A stretch of 64,000 bases of DNA from Terribacillus saccharophilus (GCF_002272075.1 NZ_NPBJ01000022.1:62001-126000), one strand, 5' to 3'. Positions 26,164 to 35,798 are shown, counted from the first letter of the stretch. Numbers and translations are program-made. The notes: generated by a model not told the origin, from the letters alone.

Positions 26164-28254
26164 TTGGAAATGGTGAGCAGCAGAGAAAGAAGAATAATCC
26201 TGCAATTGCTGCGGTCCAGAAACCAATTCATCTCCATTCGAGAGCTGGCAGAGCTATTACATGTCAGCTCTCGAACTATTCACCGGGAATTGAAGCAAGT
26301 GGAACGAACACTTGCTGAGAATAAGCTGTCCCTGCTGCGCGTTACTGGATCTGGTATTCGGGTTGAAGGAGAAGGGGATCAGATGGAAGCATTGCAAGAG
26401 CAGCTGCGTGATGCGGTCGAGGTAGATACGACCCAGGAAGAGCGGCTGCTCCATTTGCTTTATTTACTGGTTGAAGCTAGTGAACCTGTTAAAGTAGCTT
26501 ATTTGGCAAATGAAGTGCAATTATCGAAGACGGCCTTATCCGTTTATTTGGATGCATTGGAAGCCAGGCTAGCCGATTATTCGCTGTCCATCATAAGGCG
26601 CCGCGGTGTTGGGGTTGAGCTCGATGGTGAAGAGAACGAAAAAAGGAAGGTACTCGTTCAGCTCATGATGGAGCAGCTGGATCAAGCATCTATTTATACG
26701 TTTACCAATGATCATGAGGAACAGAATTTGCATCAGTTCCTTCAAAATATCATTAAGAATCAGCGTATGACAATGGTGGAAAAATACGTAATGGATCATT
26801 TAACCAAGCTATCTTATTCCATTGCAGATAATGCTTATGTCGCGCTTATTACGTATATCAGTATTACGATCCAAAGAATAAAGCAGGCTAAATTCGTCAC
26901 CCTATCCCCGCCTTTACTGGAATCTTTACAAAAAACGGAAGAATATACGATTGCCACCGCACTCAGCAGGGAATTGGAAACTACCTTCTCTGTTACGTTT
27001 TCAGCCTCGGAGATCGGTTATATTGCCGTTCAGATCCAAGGAGCGAAGCGGAACGAAACAACACATCGTTCTGACCCGCTATTCGAGCTGCAAGTACAAG
27101 CTTTCATCCAGCTGGTTGCTGCTGCGATACAGCTGCCGCAGCTGGAAAAGGATGAAACTTTTACCGCTGGGTTGCTTGCCCATATCGAACCAGCAATCAG
27201 CCGGGCAAGAGAAGGAATTCAAACATACAATCCGCTTACAGAGAAGATTGAACAGGATTATCAAGAAGTTGTCTCAGCTGTCCGGCAAGCCCTTGAAACT
27301 GTGTTTCCAACTTTTCGTTTCGGACAGGGAGAGGTTGCCTTTCTGGCACTGCACTTCGCTTCTGCAAGAGAGCGGCAGCGCAGCAGACAACGTTTGCATG
27401 CCTTAGTCGTTTGCGCAAGCGGAATCGGTACTTCTAAGATGCTTGCCAGCAGGCTGCAGAATGAATTCCCCGAGATCACGCAGGTGTCGCTGTCATCCTT
27501 CCTAGAGTTGAAGGACATGGAATTGGAAAGTTTTGATTTGCTTATATCAACAATCAGCCTTGATCAATTCCACCGCCAGTATTTGCTTGTCAATCCACTG
27601 TTGCCTGGACCGGATGTCAAACGGGTGGATGCATTTATTCAACAGGAACTCCCGACTATCTATAAAAAAAGAAAGCAGGCAGCACCTGTAAAAGAGATAC
27701 CAGCAGCATTTCCGACAGTTTCAGCTCTCGATTCAAAACTAAAAGAATTGCAGACATTGACAGCGGTGAGCCGCACCTTATGGAATAACTTTATGATTGA
27801 TGGAACATATCAATTGCAGACAGATTTGTTCGCTCATATCGATCAACATGCAGCTGAACACGCTGTCATAAAAAAATACGGAACACTTGCTTCCCTTCTC
27901 AGACAACGGGATGAGCTCGGAGGAATGGGTATCCCTGATACAAGAATGGCTTTGTATCACAGCCGTAGCACAGAAATCGAACAGCCTGCATTTTGGATGA
28001 TGGCGCTATCCTCCCCTATCATAATCAAGGGGATGGACAATCAAGTGATGGAGGCTGACCGTCTCTTCATCCTTGCTGCACCGGACAATTTGCCTTTGAG
28101 CTGTTACGACCTGTTTAGTAAGATCAGTATTCTAATATTAGAAGAGCATATTCAGCACATGATTCGTTCTGCGGATCATGAGGCACTCAGCAAGGAATTG
28201 GCGCAGCTGCTCACTGCCCACATCCAACAATTCACAGATCATTTAGGAGGGTAA
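26164..28254 (+). CDS. mtlR: Mannitol operon activator MtlR (PRD-type)
   Basis: The product is about 696 residues. In order: N-terminal winged HTH (ILQLLRSRNQFISIRELAELL), a second HTH of Mga type, two PRD domains with phosphorylatable histidines (about 190-400), an EIIB(Gat)-like domain with a cysteine in LHALVVCASGIGTSKM, and an EIIA-like domain with a His in MALYHSRS. PTS phosphorylation of these sites sets its activity. The start is read as TTG because AAGGAG lies 8 bases before it; GTG at 26155 overlaps that site, and ATG at 26170 is the other choice. Confidence 0.9.
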   Translation: MEMVSSRERRIILQLLRSRNQFISIRELAELLHVSSRTIHRELKQVERTLAENKLSLLRVTGSGIRVEGEGDQMEALQEQLRDAVEVDTTQEERLLHLLYLLVEASEPVKVAYLANEVQLSKTALSVYLDALEARLADYSLSIIRRRGVGVELDGEENEKRKVLVQLMMEQLDQASIYTFTNDHEEQNLHQFLQNIIKNQRMTMVEKYVMDHLTKLSYSIADNAYVALITYISITIQRIKQAKFVTLSPPLLESLQKTEEYTIATALSRELETTFSVTFSASEIGYIAVQIQGAKRNETTHRSDPLFELQVQAFIQLVAAAIQLPQLEKDETFTAGLLAHIEPAISRAREGIQTYNPLTEKIEQDYQEVVSAVRQALETVFPTFRFGQGEVAFLALHFASARERQRSRQRLHALVVCASGIGTSKMLASRLQNEFPEITQVSLSSFLELKDMELESFDLLISTISLDQFHRQYLLVNPLLPGPDVKRVDAFIQQELPTIYKKRKQAAPVKEIPAAFPTVSALDSKLKELQTLTAVSRTLWNNFMIDGTYQLQTDLFAHIDQHAAEHAVIKKYGTLASLLRQRDELGGMGIPDTRMALYHSRSTEIEQPAFWMMALSSPIIIKGMDNQVMEADRLFILAAPDNLPLSCYDLFSKISILILEEHIQHMIRSADHEALSKELAQLLTAHIQQFTDHLGG

Positions 28255-28256
28255 TC

Positions 28257-28688
28257 ATGGAAGTATTACAAGAAGCTAATATTTTAATGAACACAAAATT
28301 GGACAATCAGGAAGATGCTATCCGGAAAGCCGGCCAAATTCTTGTGGATAATGGCTATGTTAATGCAACATACGTGGATAAGATGATCGAACGAGAAGCA
28401 TTAACGTCAACTTATATGGGTAATTTCGTAGCTATCCCGCATGGTACAGAAGATGCTAAGGGCGAGGTCATCGCTTCCGGTATCTCTATCATCCAAGCAC
28501 CAGAAGGCGTTACATTCGATGGCAATGAAGTAAAGCTTGTTTTTGGTATTGCCGGTAAAAACAATGAACATTTGGATATCCTTTCGCAAATTGCTATCGT
28601 TTGCTCAGAAGAGGAAAACATCGAAAAGCTTGTGAATGCAACAAGCAAGCAAGAGATCATTGATATGTTCTCTGAGGTTGATGCGTAA
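28257..28688 (+). CDS. mtlF: PTS mannitol transporter subunit IIA
   Basis: The product has 143 residues of the mannitol/fructose EIIA fold. The phosphorylated His62 lies in VAIPHGTEDAK. It passes phosphate from HPr to Cys410 of MtlA. AGGAGG precedes the ATG, 2 bases after the mtlR stop. Its stop shares one base with the mtlD start. Confidence 0.95.
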   Translation: MEVLQEANILMNTKLDNQEDAIRKAGQILVDNGYVNATYVDKMIEREALTSTYMGNFVAIPHGTEDAKGEVIASGISIIQAPEGVTFDGNEVKLVFGIAGKNNEHLDILSQIAIVCSEEENIEKLVNATSKQEIIDMFSEVDA

Positions 28689-29839
28689 TGAAGAGCGTAC
28701 ACATTGGTGCCGGCAATATCGGCAGAGGATTTATCGGTGCCCTTCTTTCTCACGCCGATGTACATGTTACTTTTGCTGATGTAAACAGTGACATCATCTC
28801 TGCTTTGAAAGAAAAGCAGCAATATGAAGTCGTCTACGCACAGGAAGAAGCACATTCTGAAACGATAACCGGTGTTACGGGTTTGAATAGTGCCACAGAA
28901 GAAGAAGCAGTCATCAAAGCAATTGCAGAAGCTGATCTTGTTACAACTGCGGTAGGTCCATCTATCCTACCTCATGTTGCACCTGTAATTGCCAAGGGAC
29001 TTGTTCAGCGTGCAAAACAGCCTAAACCGGTCCATGTTATTGCATGTGAGAATATGATCCGCGGCTCCAGCCAGCTACGCGAGTTCGTCATCTCTCATAT
29101 CGATGAACAGGACATGGAAAATGTAGAAAGCTATACAGCATTCTGCGATGCTGCTGTAGATCGGATTGTTCCGATACAGGAGCAGCAGGATTTGCTGACA
29201 GTCCAGGTGGAACCTTACTTCGAATGGGTTGTGGAAAAGAAAAACTGGCAGGGCGAACTTCCTGACATCAAAGCAATTACCTTTGTTGATAATCTGGAGC
29301 CTTATATTGAAAGAAAGCTTCTGACAGTTAATACAGGTCATGCTGCTATTGCTTATGCAGGATATGCCAAAGGCTATGACACCATCATTGATGCTATTAA
29401 TGATGAAGAGATTCTGAATCTGGCTAAACAGGCACTAGAAGAAACTAGCTCCTTATTGCAGGAAAAATGGGACTTTGAGGAAGAAGACCTCACTCACTAC
29501 ATTACAAAGATCCTTCAGCGTTACCAGAATCCGTATATTTCCGATTTGGTAACACGCGTGGGTCGCGGCCCTATCCGCAAGCTTGGTCCGAAGGATAGAT
29601 TAGTCTACCCAGCACAATCATTGTTAGAGCAAGGCAAATCAGCTGATGCGCTGCTTACGACTATCGCTTATGCATTGGAATTCGATCCAGAAGGCGACGA
29701 TGAAGCGAAAGAATTGCAGGAACGCATTAAGTCTGAAGGAGCTGCTTCCACACTGTCACATATTAGCGGGCAGCCTAAAGACAGTGAACTAGTTGCAAAA
29801 GCAATTGAAAAATATAACCAACAAAAAGACAGAGCATAA
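28688..29839 (+). CDS. mtlD: Mannitol-1-phosphate 5-dehydrogenase
   Basis: The product has 383 residues. HIGAGNIGRGFIG at residues 5-17 binds NAD. The polyol-specific dehydrogenase catalytic lysine region is seen in YIERKLLTVNTGHAAIAYAGY, near the middle. It oxidises mannitol 1-phosphate to fructose 6-phosphate for glycolysis. Its ATG overlaps the mtlF stop (TAATG). Last gene of the operon, with a strong terminator behind. Confidence 0.96.
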   Translation: MKSVHIGAGNIGRGFIGALLSHADVHVTFADVNSDIISALKEKQQYEVVYAQEEAHSETITGVTGLNSATEEEAVIKAIAEADLVTTAVGPSILPHVAPVIAKGLVQRAKQPKPVHVIACENMIRGSSQLREFVISHIDEQDMENVESYTAFCDAAVDRIVPIQEQQDLLTVQVEPYFEWVVEKKNWQGELPDIKAITFVDNLEPYIERKLLTVNTGHAAIAYAGYAKGYDTIIDAINDEEILNLAKQALEETSSLLQEKWDFEEEDLTHYITKILQRYQNPYISDLVTRVGRGPIRKLGPKDRLVYPAQSLLEQGKSADALLTTIAYALEFDPEGDDEAKELQERIKSEGAASTLSHISGQPKDSELVAKAIEKYNQQKDRA

Positions 29840-29848
29840 AGCGTGACC

Positions 29849-29898
29849 AAAAAGAGAGTCTATCCGTTCCATTCTGAACGGATAGACTCTCTTTTTTA
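29849..29898 (+). terminator. Terminator of the mannitol operon
   Basis: AAGAGAGTCTATCCGTTC/GAACGGATAGACTCTCTT stem and TTTTTT. Confidence 0.9.
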
Positions 29899-30089
29899 CG
29901 CTATATATTTCATTAACTTCATAATGCATCTCAAATTAACGATAAATATATTCAAAACCTCTGCATGCCTTTACACAAGCCCGAATCAACATGTGGAAGT
30001 TCCAGAATATAAGATCCATAATATACAAACCTTTTTCCATCTTTATTACTCTTTCATGTTAGACTGGCAGAATAGTTCCTGCCACTCAA

Positions 30090-30959
30090 TTAGTAAGCAC
30101 TATCACTCTCCGCAACGAATCGTTGAACTGTTTCAATGTTGTGTTTGATCGATTTTACTGTAGGCATGGATGCACTAAAATCCTCCATACCGACATACCC
30201 ATCGTACCCAACTGCTTTTAGATCAAGAAGTACTTGTTTCCAATTCACAGCTCCTTTTTCGATTGGTACCCACTGCACGGACCAATCAACAGTTCCATCC
30301 GTGTGTGTTTGTCCCCTCTGCCAGATTGCATTTTTAACATGTACATGTGCAAGATAATCGCCTAACACTTCTAGCCCCATTCTGTAATTCTCATAACCTT
30401 CGTGCACCATATTACCGGGATCATACAGAACTCCGATGTTATCAGGATCATATGAACAAACTAACTGATACGCCATACTTGCGCTAGGTGCAATTGTGTG
30501 GTGATGTGTCTCTACTAATCCTTTTACTTTATAATGTTTACACATCTGCTCAACTTCATTTAAATACCTTAACGCAGAATTAAATAACTCTTTATAGTGC
30601 TGGGAACGATTATAAACAGGAATCCCAACACGGATAGTGGAAGCACCTAGTTTTTTAGCAGCCTGCAGCGCATGTTCTGTTGACTCCAAGTCACCAGCAG
30701 TTAAGTATGGAAGTACACTTAACATGTTAATGCCGCTATCTTCTGCTTTATCTTTTAAAACTTGTATGTCATAGTCCGTTATCGAGGGGGAAATTGTACA
30801 CAGGTTATTCCGCCAATAACTCGGTTCTTCACTTTTAAAGTCAGCCGGTGTTTCACTGAACCGCCACTCTACAGCTGTGTAGTTGGTATCTTTCAAATAG
30901 GCAATCAATGTTTCAGGCGTGATATCCGGAGTCATTACTGAATAAATAGAAAACTTCAC
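30090..30959 (-). CDS. Sugar phosphate isomerase/epimerase family protein (xylose-isomerase-like TIM barrel)
   Basis: The product has 289 residues. The AP-endonuclease-2 fold is shown by VEWRFSE near residue 30, VETHHHT, VLYDPGNMVHEGYENY, LAHVHVKN and GYVGMEDFS, which place the metal-binding Glu, Asp and His residues. Related enzymes epimerise keto-sugars or dehydrate inosose. The start is GTG, with GGAG 9 bases upstream. It stands alone, so the sugar is unknown; the change of strand next to mtl gives no link. Confidence 0.8.
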   Translation of the reverse strand: MKFSIYSVMTPDITPETLIAYLKDTNYTAVEWRFSETPADFKSEEPSYWRNNLCTISPSITDYDIQVLKDKAEDSGINMLSVLPYLTAGDLESTEHALQAAKKLGASTIRVGIPVYNRSQHYKELFNSALRYLNEVEQMCKHYKVKGLVETHHHTIAPSASMAYQLVCSYDPDNIGVLYDPGNMVHEGYENYRMGLEVLGDYLAHVHVKNAIWQRGQTHTDGTVDWSVQWVPIEKGAVNWKQVLLDLKAVGYDGYVGMEDFSASMPTVKSIKHNIETVQRFVAESDSAY

Positions 30960-31105
30960 TTTATTACACTCCTTTTATATGCTGTTTTATAGAAAACCAT
31001 GCTTTGAAGCACTGAACATCAGTAGTGAAGAAATGCCTATAACACATGCATGCTTGATCTAAGCTAGATAATTCACATTATAGTGGATGTATATGATTAA
31101 CGCAT

Positions 31106-31142
31106 GAAAAAACCTGACCACAGATTAAATCTGTAATCAGGC
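31106..31142 (-). terminator. Terminator after the thioredoxin-reductase-like gene
   Basis: CCTGATTACAGATT/AATCTGTGGTCAGG hairpin with TTTTTTC on the minus strand. Confidence 0.75.
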
Positions 31143-31160
31143 ACGTTATAATCAATCTTT

Positions 31161-32060
31161 TCATTTTGTCTTCAATAAACGCTTTTGCATCCAAATAGCT
31201 GCCTGCATGCCATCACCCATTGCGATGCTCACCTGCTCGGAATGTACCGTCACATCTCCGGCAGCCCAGACACCTTCTACATTTGTTTCCTTAGTGCGGG
31301 GATTATTTTCGATATGCTTGTTCTTATGAAGCTCCACACCAAGTGATTCTGCCAGCTTGCTGTTCACTCGATTTTTACCGAAGGCGACAAAAGCTTTTTC
31401 CGCCCACAGCTTTTCACCATTTACTATAAAACCTTCCAATTGATCCTCTTCGTCTAGTACGACTTCCTGAATCGGCTGATCATAGTATTCGATTGAGTTC
31501 TTTTTCAATTCCTCGAACGTTTCCTCGGACACGGGCTCCTGCTCGTGATTCACAAAGACAACATCGTTTGACCAGTAAGAGAGCATAATGGCTAAATGAG
31601 CCCCTGCTTCTCCTGTACCAGCAATAACAGTCCGCTTTCCGCTGATTTCGTATCCATCGCAATCTGGGCACACATACACATCTGTGCCAAGCAGCGGATA
31701 CAGTTCTTTGATTGGTATCCGATCTGTTATTCCAGTGGAAAACAACAGAAGTTTTGTATCATGCGTATGCCCGTCTGCTGTTTTGACTGTGAAGCCTTCC
31801 TTCCACTTCTCCACTTCTACTGCTTCCTGCTGTTCGATCTTTATACAGCCATACGAGTCGATCTGCTTCCTGCCAAGCTCAAGCAAATGATTTCCTGAAA
31901 CACCCTCTGGCCAGCCGATCAAATTGTGGTAGCTTTTACACCAATGCGATCTTCCATCATTTCGCTTATCCAAAACTAGTACATCCCGCTTGTATCTGCC
32001 GAACTGGATTGCAGCTTGAATACCTGCAATTCCGCCGCCTACAATAATTACATCATACAT
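31161..32060 (-). CDS. NAD(P)/FAD-dependent oxidoreductase, thioredoxin-reductase-like
   Basis: The product has 299 residues. GGGIAG at 8-13 binds FAD, GTGEAG near 148-153 binds NAD(P)H, and VYVCPDCDGYE holds a CxxC pair (Cys131, Cys134) at the place of the thioredoxin reductase redox pair. The end has EGVWAAGDVT, the second FAD motif. It may reduce a thiol protein or a small disulfide; no partner thioredoxin gene is near. The SDR gene ends 29 bases before its start, so they may form one unit. Confidence 0.82.
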   Translation of the reverse strand: MYDVIIVGGGIAGIQAAIQFGRYKRDVLVLDKRNDGRSHWCKSYHNLIGWPEGVSGNHLLELGRKQIDSYGCIKIEQQEAVEVEKWKEGFTVKTADGHTHDTKLLLFSTGITDRIPIKELYPLLGTDVYVCPDCDGYEISGKRTVIAGTGEAGAHLAIMLSYWSNDVVFVNHEQEPVSEETFEELKKNSIEYYDQPIQEVVLDEEDQLEGFIVNGEKLWAEKAFVAFGKNRVNSKLAESLGVELHKNKHIENNPRTKETNVEGVWAAGDVTVHSEQVSIAMGDGMQAAIWMQKRLLKTK

Positions 32061-32089
32061 TTACTTGCCTCCTATTAATTAAACTGCAC

Positions 32090-32875
32090 CTATAGCAATG
32101 TTTCTGCGCCATCCGCATAAAGAACGCTCCCTGACATATGACCGGAAGCATCCGATGCCAGAAAGCAGACAATAGAAGCTACGTCCTCTGGTTTTCCAGG
32201 CTCTCCTTTTAATGGGTGCTGACCTTTGGGAAAGATTTTAGGAATCGTCACTTCTGCCAGATGCTCCTCATCCTTCTTCGTCCGTTTTTCAATATTCGTT
32301 TCGATTCCACCTGGGCAAATGACATTTACTCGAATTCGATAAGCTGATAACTCTAATGCAGCCATTTTACCGAAGGCAGTTTCTGCTGCTTTTGAGGCAC
32401 TATACGCACTCATCCCGAAACCCGAGAACGTACGATTGCCATTTATCGAACTTGTGATGATAATACTTCCGCCATTGCTTTTCATGTAAGGGATAGCGAA
32501 CTTGACCGTCAAGAACGTCCCCTTCGCATTCGTTCCAAGCGTCTTGTCCCAATCTTCTTCAGGTAAATGTTCAATAGGAGAAAGTGTTCCATTGATACCA
32601 GCATTTGCAAAAACGATGTCCAGCTGTCCGAACTTTTTAAGCACTTGCATGTACGCCTGTTGCAGCTGCATGCTATCTGCTACGTCGACTTTAGCTGCTA
32701 TCGCCGCACCTCCAGCAGTCTTGATTTCGGCTGCTGTTTTCTCTACAGCAGAAGCGTCCATATCAAACAGCCCTACCTGAACACCTTTTTCAGCGAGCAT
32801 AATTGCAGCTGCCTTTCCGATACCAGATCCAGCTCCAGTCACAACCGCTACTTTCCCATTCAAAGATGCGTCCAT
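32090..32875 (-). CDS. SDR family NAD(P)-dependent oxidoreductase
   Basis: The product has about 261 residues. TGAGSGIG at 13-20 binds the cofactor, FANAGIN is the NAG strand motif, and the Ser-Tyr-Lys set is present in ITSSIN and SAYSASK. DMD at the end of the second strand favours NAD over NADP. The ATG 12 bases upstream almost touches the GGAG, so the ATG at 32875 is preferred. The substrate is not known. Confidence 0.85.
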   Translation of the reverse strand: MDASLNGKVAVVTGAGSGIGKAAAIMLAEKGVQVGLFDMDASAVEKTAAEIKTAGGAAIAAKVDVADSMQLQQAYMQVLKKFGQLDIVFANAGINGTLSPIEHLPEEDWDKTLGTNAKGTFLTVKFAIPYMKSNGGSIIITSSINGNRTFSGFGMSAYSASKAAETAFGKMAALELSAYRIRVNVICPGGIETNIEKRTKKDEEHLAEVTIPKIFPKGQHPLKGEPGKPEDVASIVCFLASDASGHMSGSVLYADGAETLL

Positions 32876-32944
32876 CCCGTCATCCACTCCTTCATCTATC
32901 TACTAGTTATTTCCTTACTGATCCCGAAGTAAAACCCCGTTCAT

Positions 32945-32974
32945 TAAAAAAGAGTATCCGTGTAGGATACTCTT
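32945..32974 (-). terminator. Terminator after the bacillithiol-transferase-like gene
   Basis: GAGTATCC/GGATACTC stem followed by TTTTTT on the minus strand. Confidence 0.8.
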
Positions 32975-32980
32975 CCATGG

Positions 32981-33496
32981 TTAGTCCTGGCTTTCCAGCG
33001 CCAAGCGAATATGAGCCAAATGATGTTTGCCATGCCAAGCATATATTCCGATATTCTCCTTCAAGCTCACTTCACCTGATTCCGGATGCTGGAATGTTCG
33101 CTCCAGCTGTTCAGCAGTAAGCGCGCGCAACAGAACAACCCATTTACGATGTATGGATGCAAGCAGATCCAAAGCAGTTTGTGGAGGCATGTCATAGTCT
33201 GGCAGTTTGGACCATTCTGCTTCTTCGTATGGCTTAATGATTGGACTTTCTTCTGTCAACGCCAATTTGAAACGGATGAAGGAATTGAGATGACTGTCAG
33301 CTACATGATGTACAAGCTGTTTAATATTCCAGCCGCCTTCCCGATATGTATGCAGAAGTTCTGATTCCGACAGCCCCTTCACTAGCGATATGACCTGCTC
33401 TGGCAGCTGACTTATTTCCTCTATCCACCGCTTTATTTGCTCCTCCGATATAGGGCCATCCTGTTGAAACTGACCGATAGGAAATCTTTTGTCCAT
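32981..33496 (-). CDS. YfiT-family (DinB-like) bacillithiol S-transferase
   Basis: The product has 171 residues, a four-helix DinB-like bundle. The metal-binding histidines stand in LVHHVADSHLNS near the middle and in WHGKHHLAHI near the end. B. subtilis YfiT (BstA) attaches bacillithiol to electrophiles for detoxification. A TTG directly before the ATG is in frame, but ATG is preferred behind GGGGAGGGG. The family call is good; enzyme activity is inferred. Confidence 0.82.
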   Translation of the reverse strand: MDKRFPIGQFQQDGPISEEQIKRWIEEISQLPEQVISLVKGLSESELLHTYREGGWNIKQLVHHVADSHLNSFIRFKLALTEESPIIKPYEEAEWSKLPDYDMPPQTALDLLASIHRKWVVLLRALTAEQLERTFQHPESGEVSLKENIGIYAWHGKHHLAHIRLALESQD

Positions 33497-33534
33497 CAAA
33501 CCCCTCCCCTGTATTTAATTTAGATAATCTTACC

Positions 33535-33572
33535 ATAAAAAAAGACTGTACCCAATTGGGCACAGTCTACAT
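33535..33572 (-). terminator. Terminator after msmX
   Basis: AGACTGTGCCCAATTGGGTACAGTCT-type hairpin (arms AGACTGT/ACAGTCT plus CCCAATTGGG) followed by TTTTTTT, directly after the msmX stop. Confidence 0.8.
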
Positions 33573-33573
33573 A

Positions 33574-34698
33574 TCAGGATACTTGTGAAGCAGCGTTTGC
33601 TTCGGTAATTCGGGCTTCTGACTCTTTATCGAAGAAATGTACTTGCTCCATATCGAACAATAGCGTCCGCTTATCCTTGCCCTTGATATCCGAACGGGCA
33701 TCAACACGAGCAACGAATTCCTGGCCAGCCATGTCTGCGTAAAGGAAGCTCTCAGCACCCATCAATTCGACTACATCGATTGTTGCTTCCACTTCATGAG
33801 CATGGGCGAGGCTTTCTTCATAATCTGCATCGTGGATATGCTCCGGCCTAATTCCCATCACGACCTCTCCGTTGCCATAGCCTGCTTCCTGCAGCATTTT
33901 CTTTTTAGCCGGCGGAAGCTGGAATGTGACATCTCCAAGCTTTGCTTTGCCCTCCTGGATCGTCACGTTGAGGAAGTTCATAGATGGAGAACCGATGAAG
34001 CCGCCTACGAACATGTTATTTGGATTATCATAAACGTCCTTTGGTGCACCTACCTGTTGGATGATGCCGTCTTTCATGACAACAAGGCGGCTTGCCATCG
34101 TCATCGCTTCTGTCTGGTCATGTGTTACGTAGATAGTGGTAGTCTGCAAGCGTTGATGCAGCTTCTGGATTTCTGCTCGCATCTGTACCCGCAGCTTCGC
34201 ATCCAAGTTGGAAAGCGGCTCATCCATGAGGAATACTTTCGCATCACGTACAATCGCACGTCCAAGTGCCACCCGCTGACGCTGACCACCGGAAAGGGCT
34301 TTCGGCTTCCTGTTTAAGTAGTCTGTCAAACCAAGAATCCGGCTGGCCTCCTGGACACGCTTATCAATTTCATCCTTTTTGAATTTACGCAGCTTTAGAC
34401 CAAATGCCATATTATTGTATACGTTCATATGAGGATAAAGCGCATAGTTTTGGAATACCATTGCAATATCTCTATCCTTAGGCGGAATATCGTTCATTTT
34501 TTCTCCGTCCATATAGAAGTCACCGCCTGAGATTTCTTCCAGACCAGCAATCATACGTAAAGTCGTTGATTTCCCGCAACCGGAGGGACCAACGAAAACG
34601 ATGAATTCTTTGTCATCTATCTCTAAGTTGAAATCTTCAACTGCCATAACGTTCTTATCATAGACTTTCTGGATATTCTTCAACTGTATTTTAGCCAA
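33574..34698 (-). CDS. msmX: Multi-sugar ABC transporter ATPase MsmX
   Basis: The product has 374 residues. Walker A GPSGCGKST at 37-45, signature LSGGQRQR, Walker B VFLMDEPLSNLDAK and switch THDQTEAMT are followed by the MalK-type regulatory domain with MGIRPEHI. MsmX powers several sugar importers of Bacillus, which lack their own ATPase; it stands alone here as expected. The start is TTG, with AAGGAGG 8 bases upstream. Two cre-like sites lie upstream, one over the binding site. Confidence 0.9.
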   Translation of the reverse strand: MAKIQLKNIQKVYDKNVMAVEDFNLEIDDKEFIVFVGPSGCGKSTTLRMIAGLEEISGGDFYMDGEKMNDIPPKDRDIAMVFQNYALYPHMNVYNNMAFGLKLRKFKKDEIDKRVQEASRILGLTDYLNRKPKALSGGQRQRVALGRAIVRDAKVFLMDEPLSNLDAKLRVQMRAEIQKLHQRLQTTTIYVTHDQTEAMTMASRLVVMKDGIIQQVGAPKDVYDNPNNMFVGGFIGSPSMNFLNVTIQEGKAKLGDVTFQLPPAKKKMLQEAGYGNGEVVMGIRPEHIHDADYEESLAHAHEVEATIDVVELMGAESFLYADMAGQEFVARVDARSDIKGKDKRTLLFDMEQVHFFDKESEARITEANAASQVS

Positions 34699-34712
34699 TG
34701 TAAGCGCCTCCT
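34699..34712 (+). promoter_or_regulatory. cre-like site over the msmX ribosome binding site
   Basis: TGTAAGCGCCTCCT has one mismatch to TGWAARCGYTWNCW. On the other strand the same bases form the AGGAGG of msmX, so part of the match is shared with that signal. Confidence 0.35.
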
Positions 34713-34772
34713 TTTATATATCTTAACTTTACCTTGTTTCGTCTTTAAATTCCATTTGTCACTTGCACAAAA

Positions 34773-34786
34773 TGTAAGCGCTTTTA
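34773..34786 (+). promoter_or_regulatory. cre site upstream of msmX
   Basis: TGTAAGCGCTTTTA has one mismatch to the consensus and lies 75-88 bases before the msmX start. Confidence 0.55.
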
Positions 34787-34802
34787 TTGTGCGATATGCT
34801 AA

Positions 34803-34828
34803 GAAGCGCAGCATTAGCTGCGCTTCAT
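34803..34828 (-). terminator. Hairpin at the end of the aminopeptidase gene
   Basis: GAAGCGCAGC/GCTGCGCTTC stem over the stop codon, but with a poor T-tract; termination may be weak and let transcription run into msmX. Confidence 0.4.
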
Positions 34829-35764
34829 GTGTCCTTCTTCCAAAAGTAATGCTTCATCCAAATAAACTGTCGGAGCTTTCACAACGCAATCGATATGGAC
34901 ACCAGCAGCTATCGTGCCTCCAAAGGTGTTATTGCTGCCAAAAGCGATATGAATCGTCCCATAAACTTTCTCATCCTCCAGGACGTTGCCAGTGATTCGG
35001 GCTTTTTCATTCGTACCGACACCGAATTCAGCTACATTGCGGCCATCACCATTCCCAAGCAATTGCAGCAGCATCTCTCCTTGCCTGCCGGTAGCAGCTG
35101 TCAAACTTCCTTCTTCCATTGTAAGGAGAATCGGTTCATCCAGCTTGCCTAAACCAGAAATTGAACCATCGATCCATATACGTCCTGAAGCTGTACCTTC
35201 CAAGGGCGCAATGAATGCTTCACCAGAAGGCAGGTTTCCGGATTGTCCTTTTTCCCGGTAGATACCGGTACTTGGTACGCCGCTGCGGCCTTGGATAGAG
35301 AAGCTTAGCTCTTCCCCATCTTTTCTGATTATTACTTGCTTTGATTGGCTCAATTTTTCCGTTACCTCAAAGGTCATTTTTTCAACTGTATCGTAATCTG
35401 CACTTATTGCGCCTTCCAAAAACATATCATATGTAATACCAGGCATCGTCGCCACGCGAACTCCAGCTGCTACTGCATCCTTTTTTGCCTGTGTATGTGT
35501 GAGGGAATGCTCCGTAATACAAACAGCCACATCACAATGCTTCATTGCTTCTGTCACACCGCTCGGCGGTTCCTGACCGGACTTCTCCCTATCTTGCATA
35601 ACAAGCAGCAATGTTTCAGATCCGATTGATCTGCCAGCTGCATAGAGTGCTTCCGCCAGTTCCTTCTTACTGTCATCTGTGACGATAAGCAAGGTTTCTT
35701 CTTTTTTCAGTGCCAGACTGCTCCTCAATACATTCCTGCTATTCTCCACTAATTTACTTCCCAT
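34814..35764 (-). CDS. Aminopeptidase, M29/AmpS-type (COG2309)
   Basis: The product has 316 residues. VCITEHSLTHTQAKKDAVAAGVRVATMPGIT near the middle and the end block GRNVAEFGVGTNEKARITGNVLEDEKVYGTIHIAFGSN, with its glutamates and histidine, fit the M29-like metal aminopeptidases. It would clip N-terminal residues in the cytosol. It is shorter than classical AmpS (about 410), so it belongs to the short branch whose activity is less well tested. The frame is open 33 bases upstream; GGAGGG lies 7 bases before the chosen ATG. Confidence 0.75.
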   Translation of the reverse strand: MGSKLVENSRNVLRSSLALKKEETLLIVTDDSKKELAEALYAAGRSIGSETLLLVMQDREKSGQEPPSGVTEAMKHCDVAVCITEHSLTHTQAKKDAVAAGVRVATMPGITYDMFLEGAISADYDTVEKMTFEVTEKLSQSKQVIIRKDGEELSFSIQGRSGVPSTGIYREKGQSGNLPSGEAFIAPLEGTASGRIWIDGSISGLGKLDEPILLTMEEGSLTAATGRQGEMLLQLLGNGDGRNVAEFGVGTNEKARITGNVLEDEKVYGTIHIAFGSNNTFGGTIAAGVHIDCVVKAPTVYLDEALLLEEGHMKRS

Positions 35765-35798
35765 AGGGTATCCCTCCTGTTTCTTCCTATTATACACA

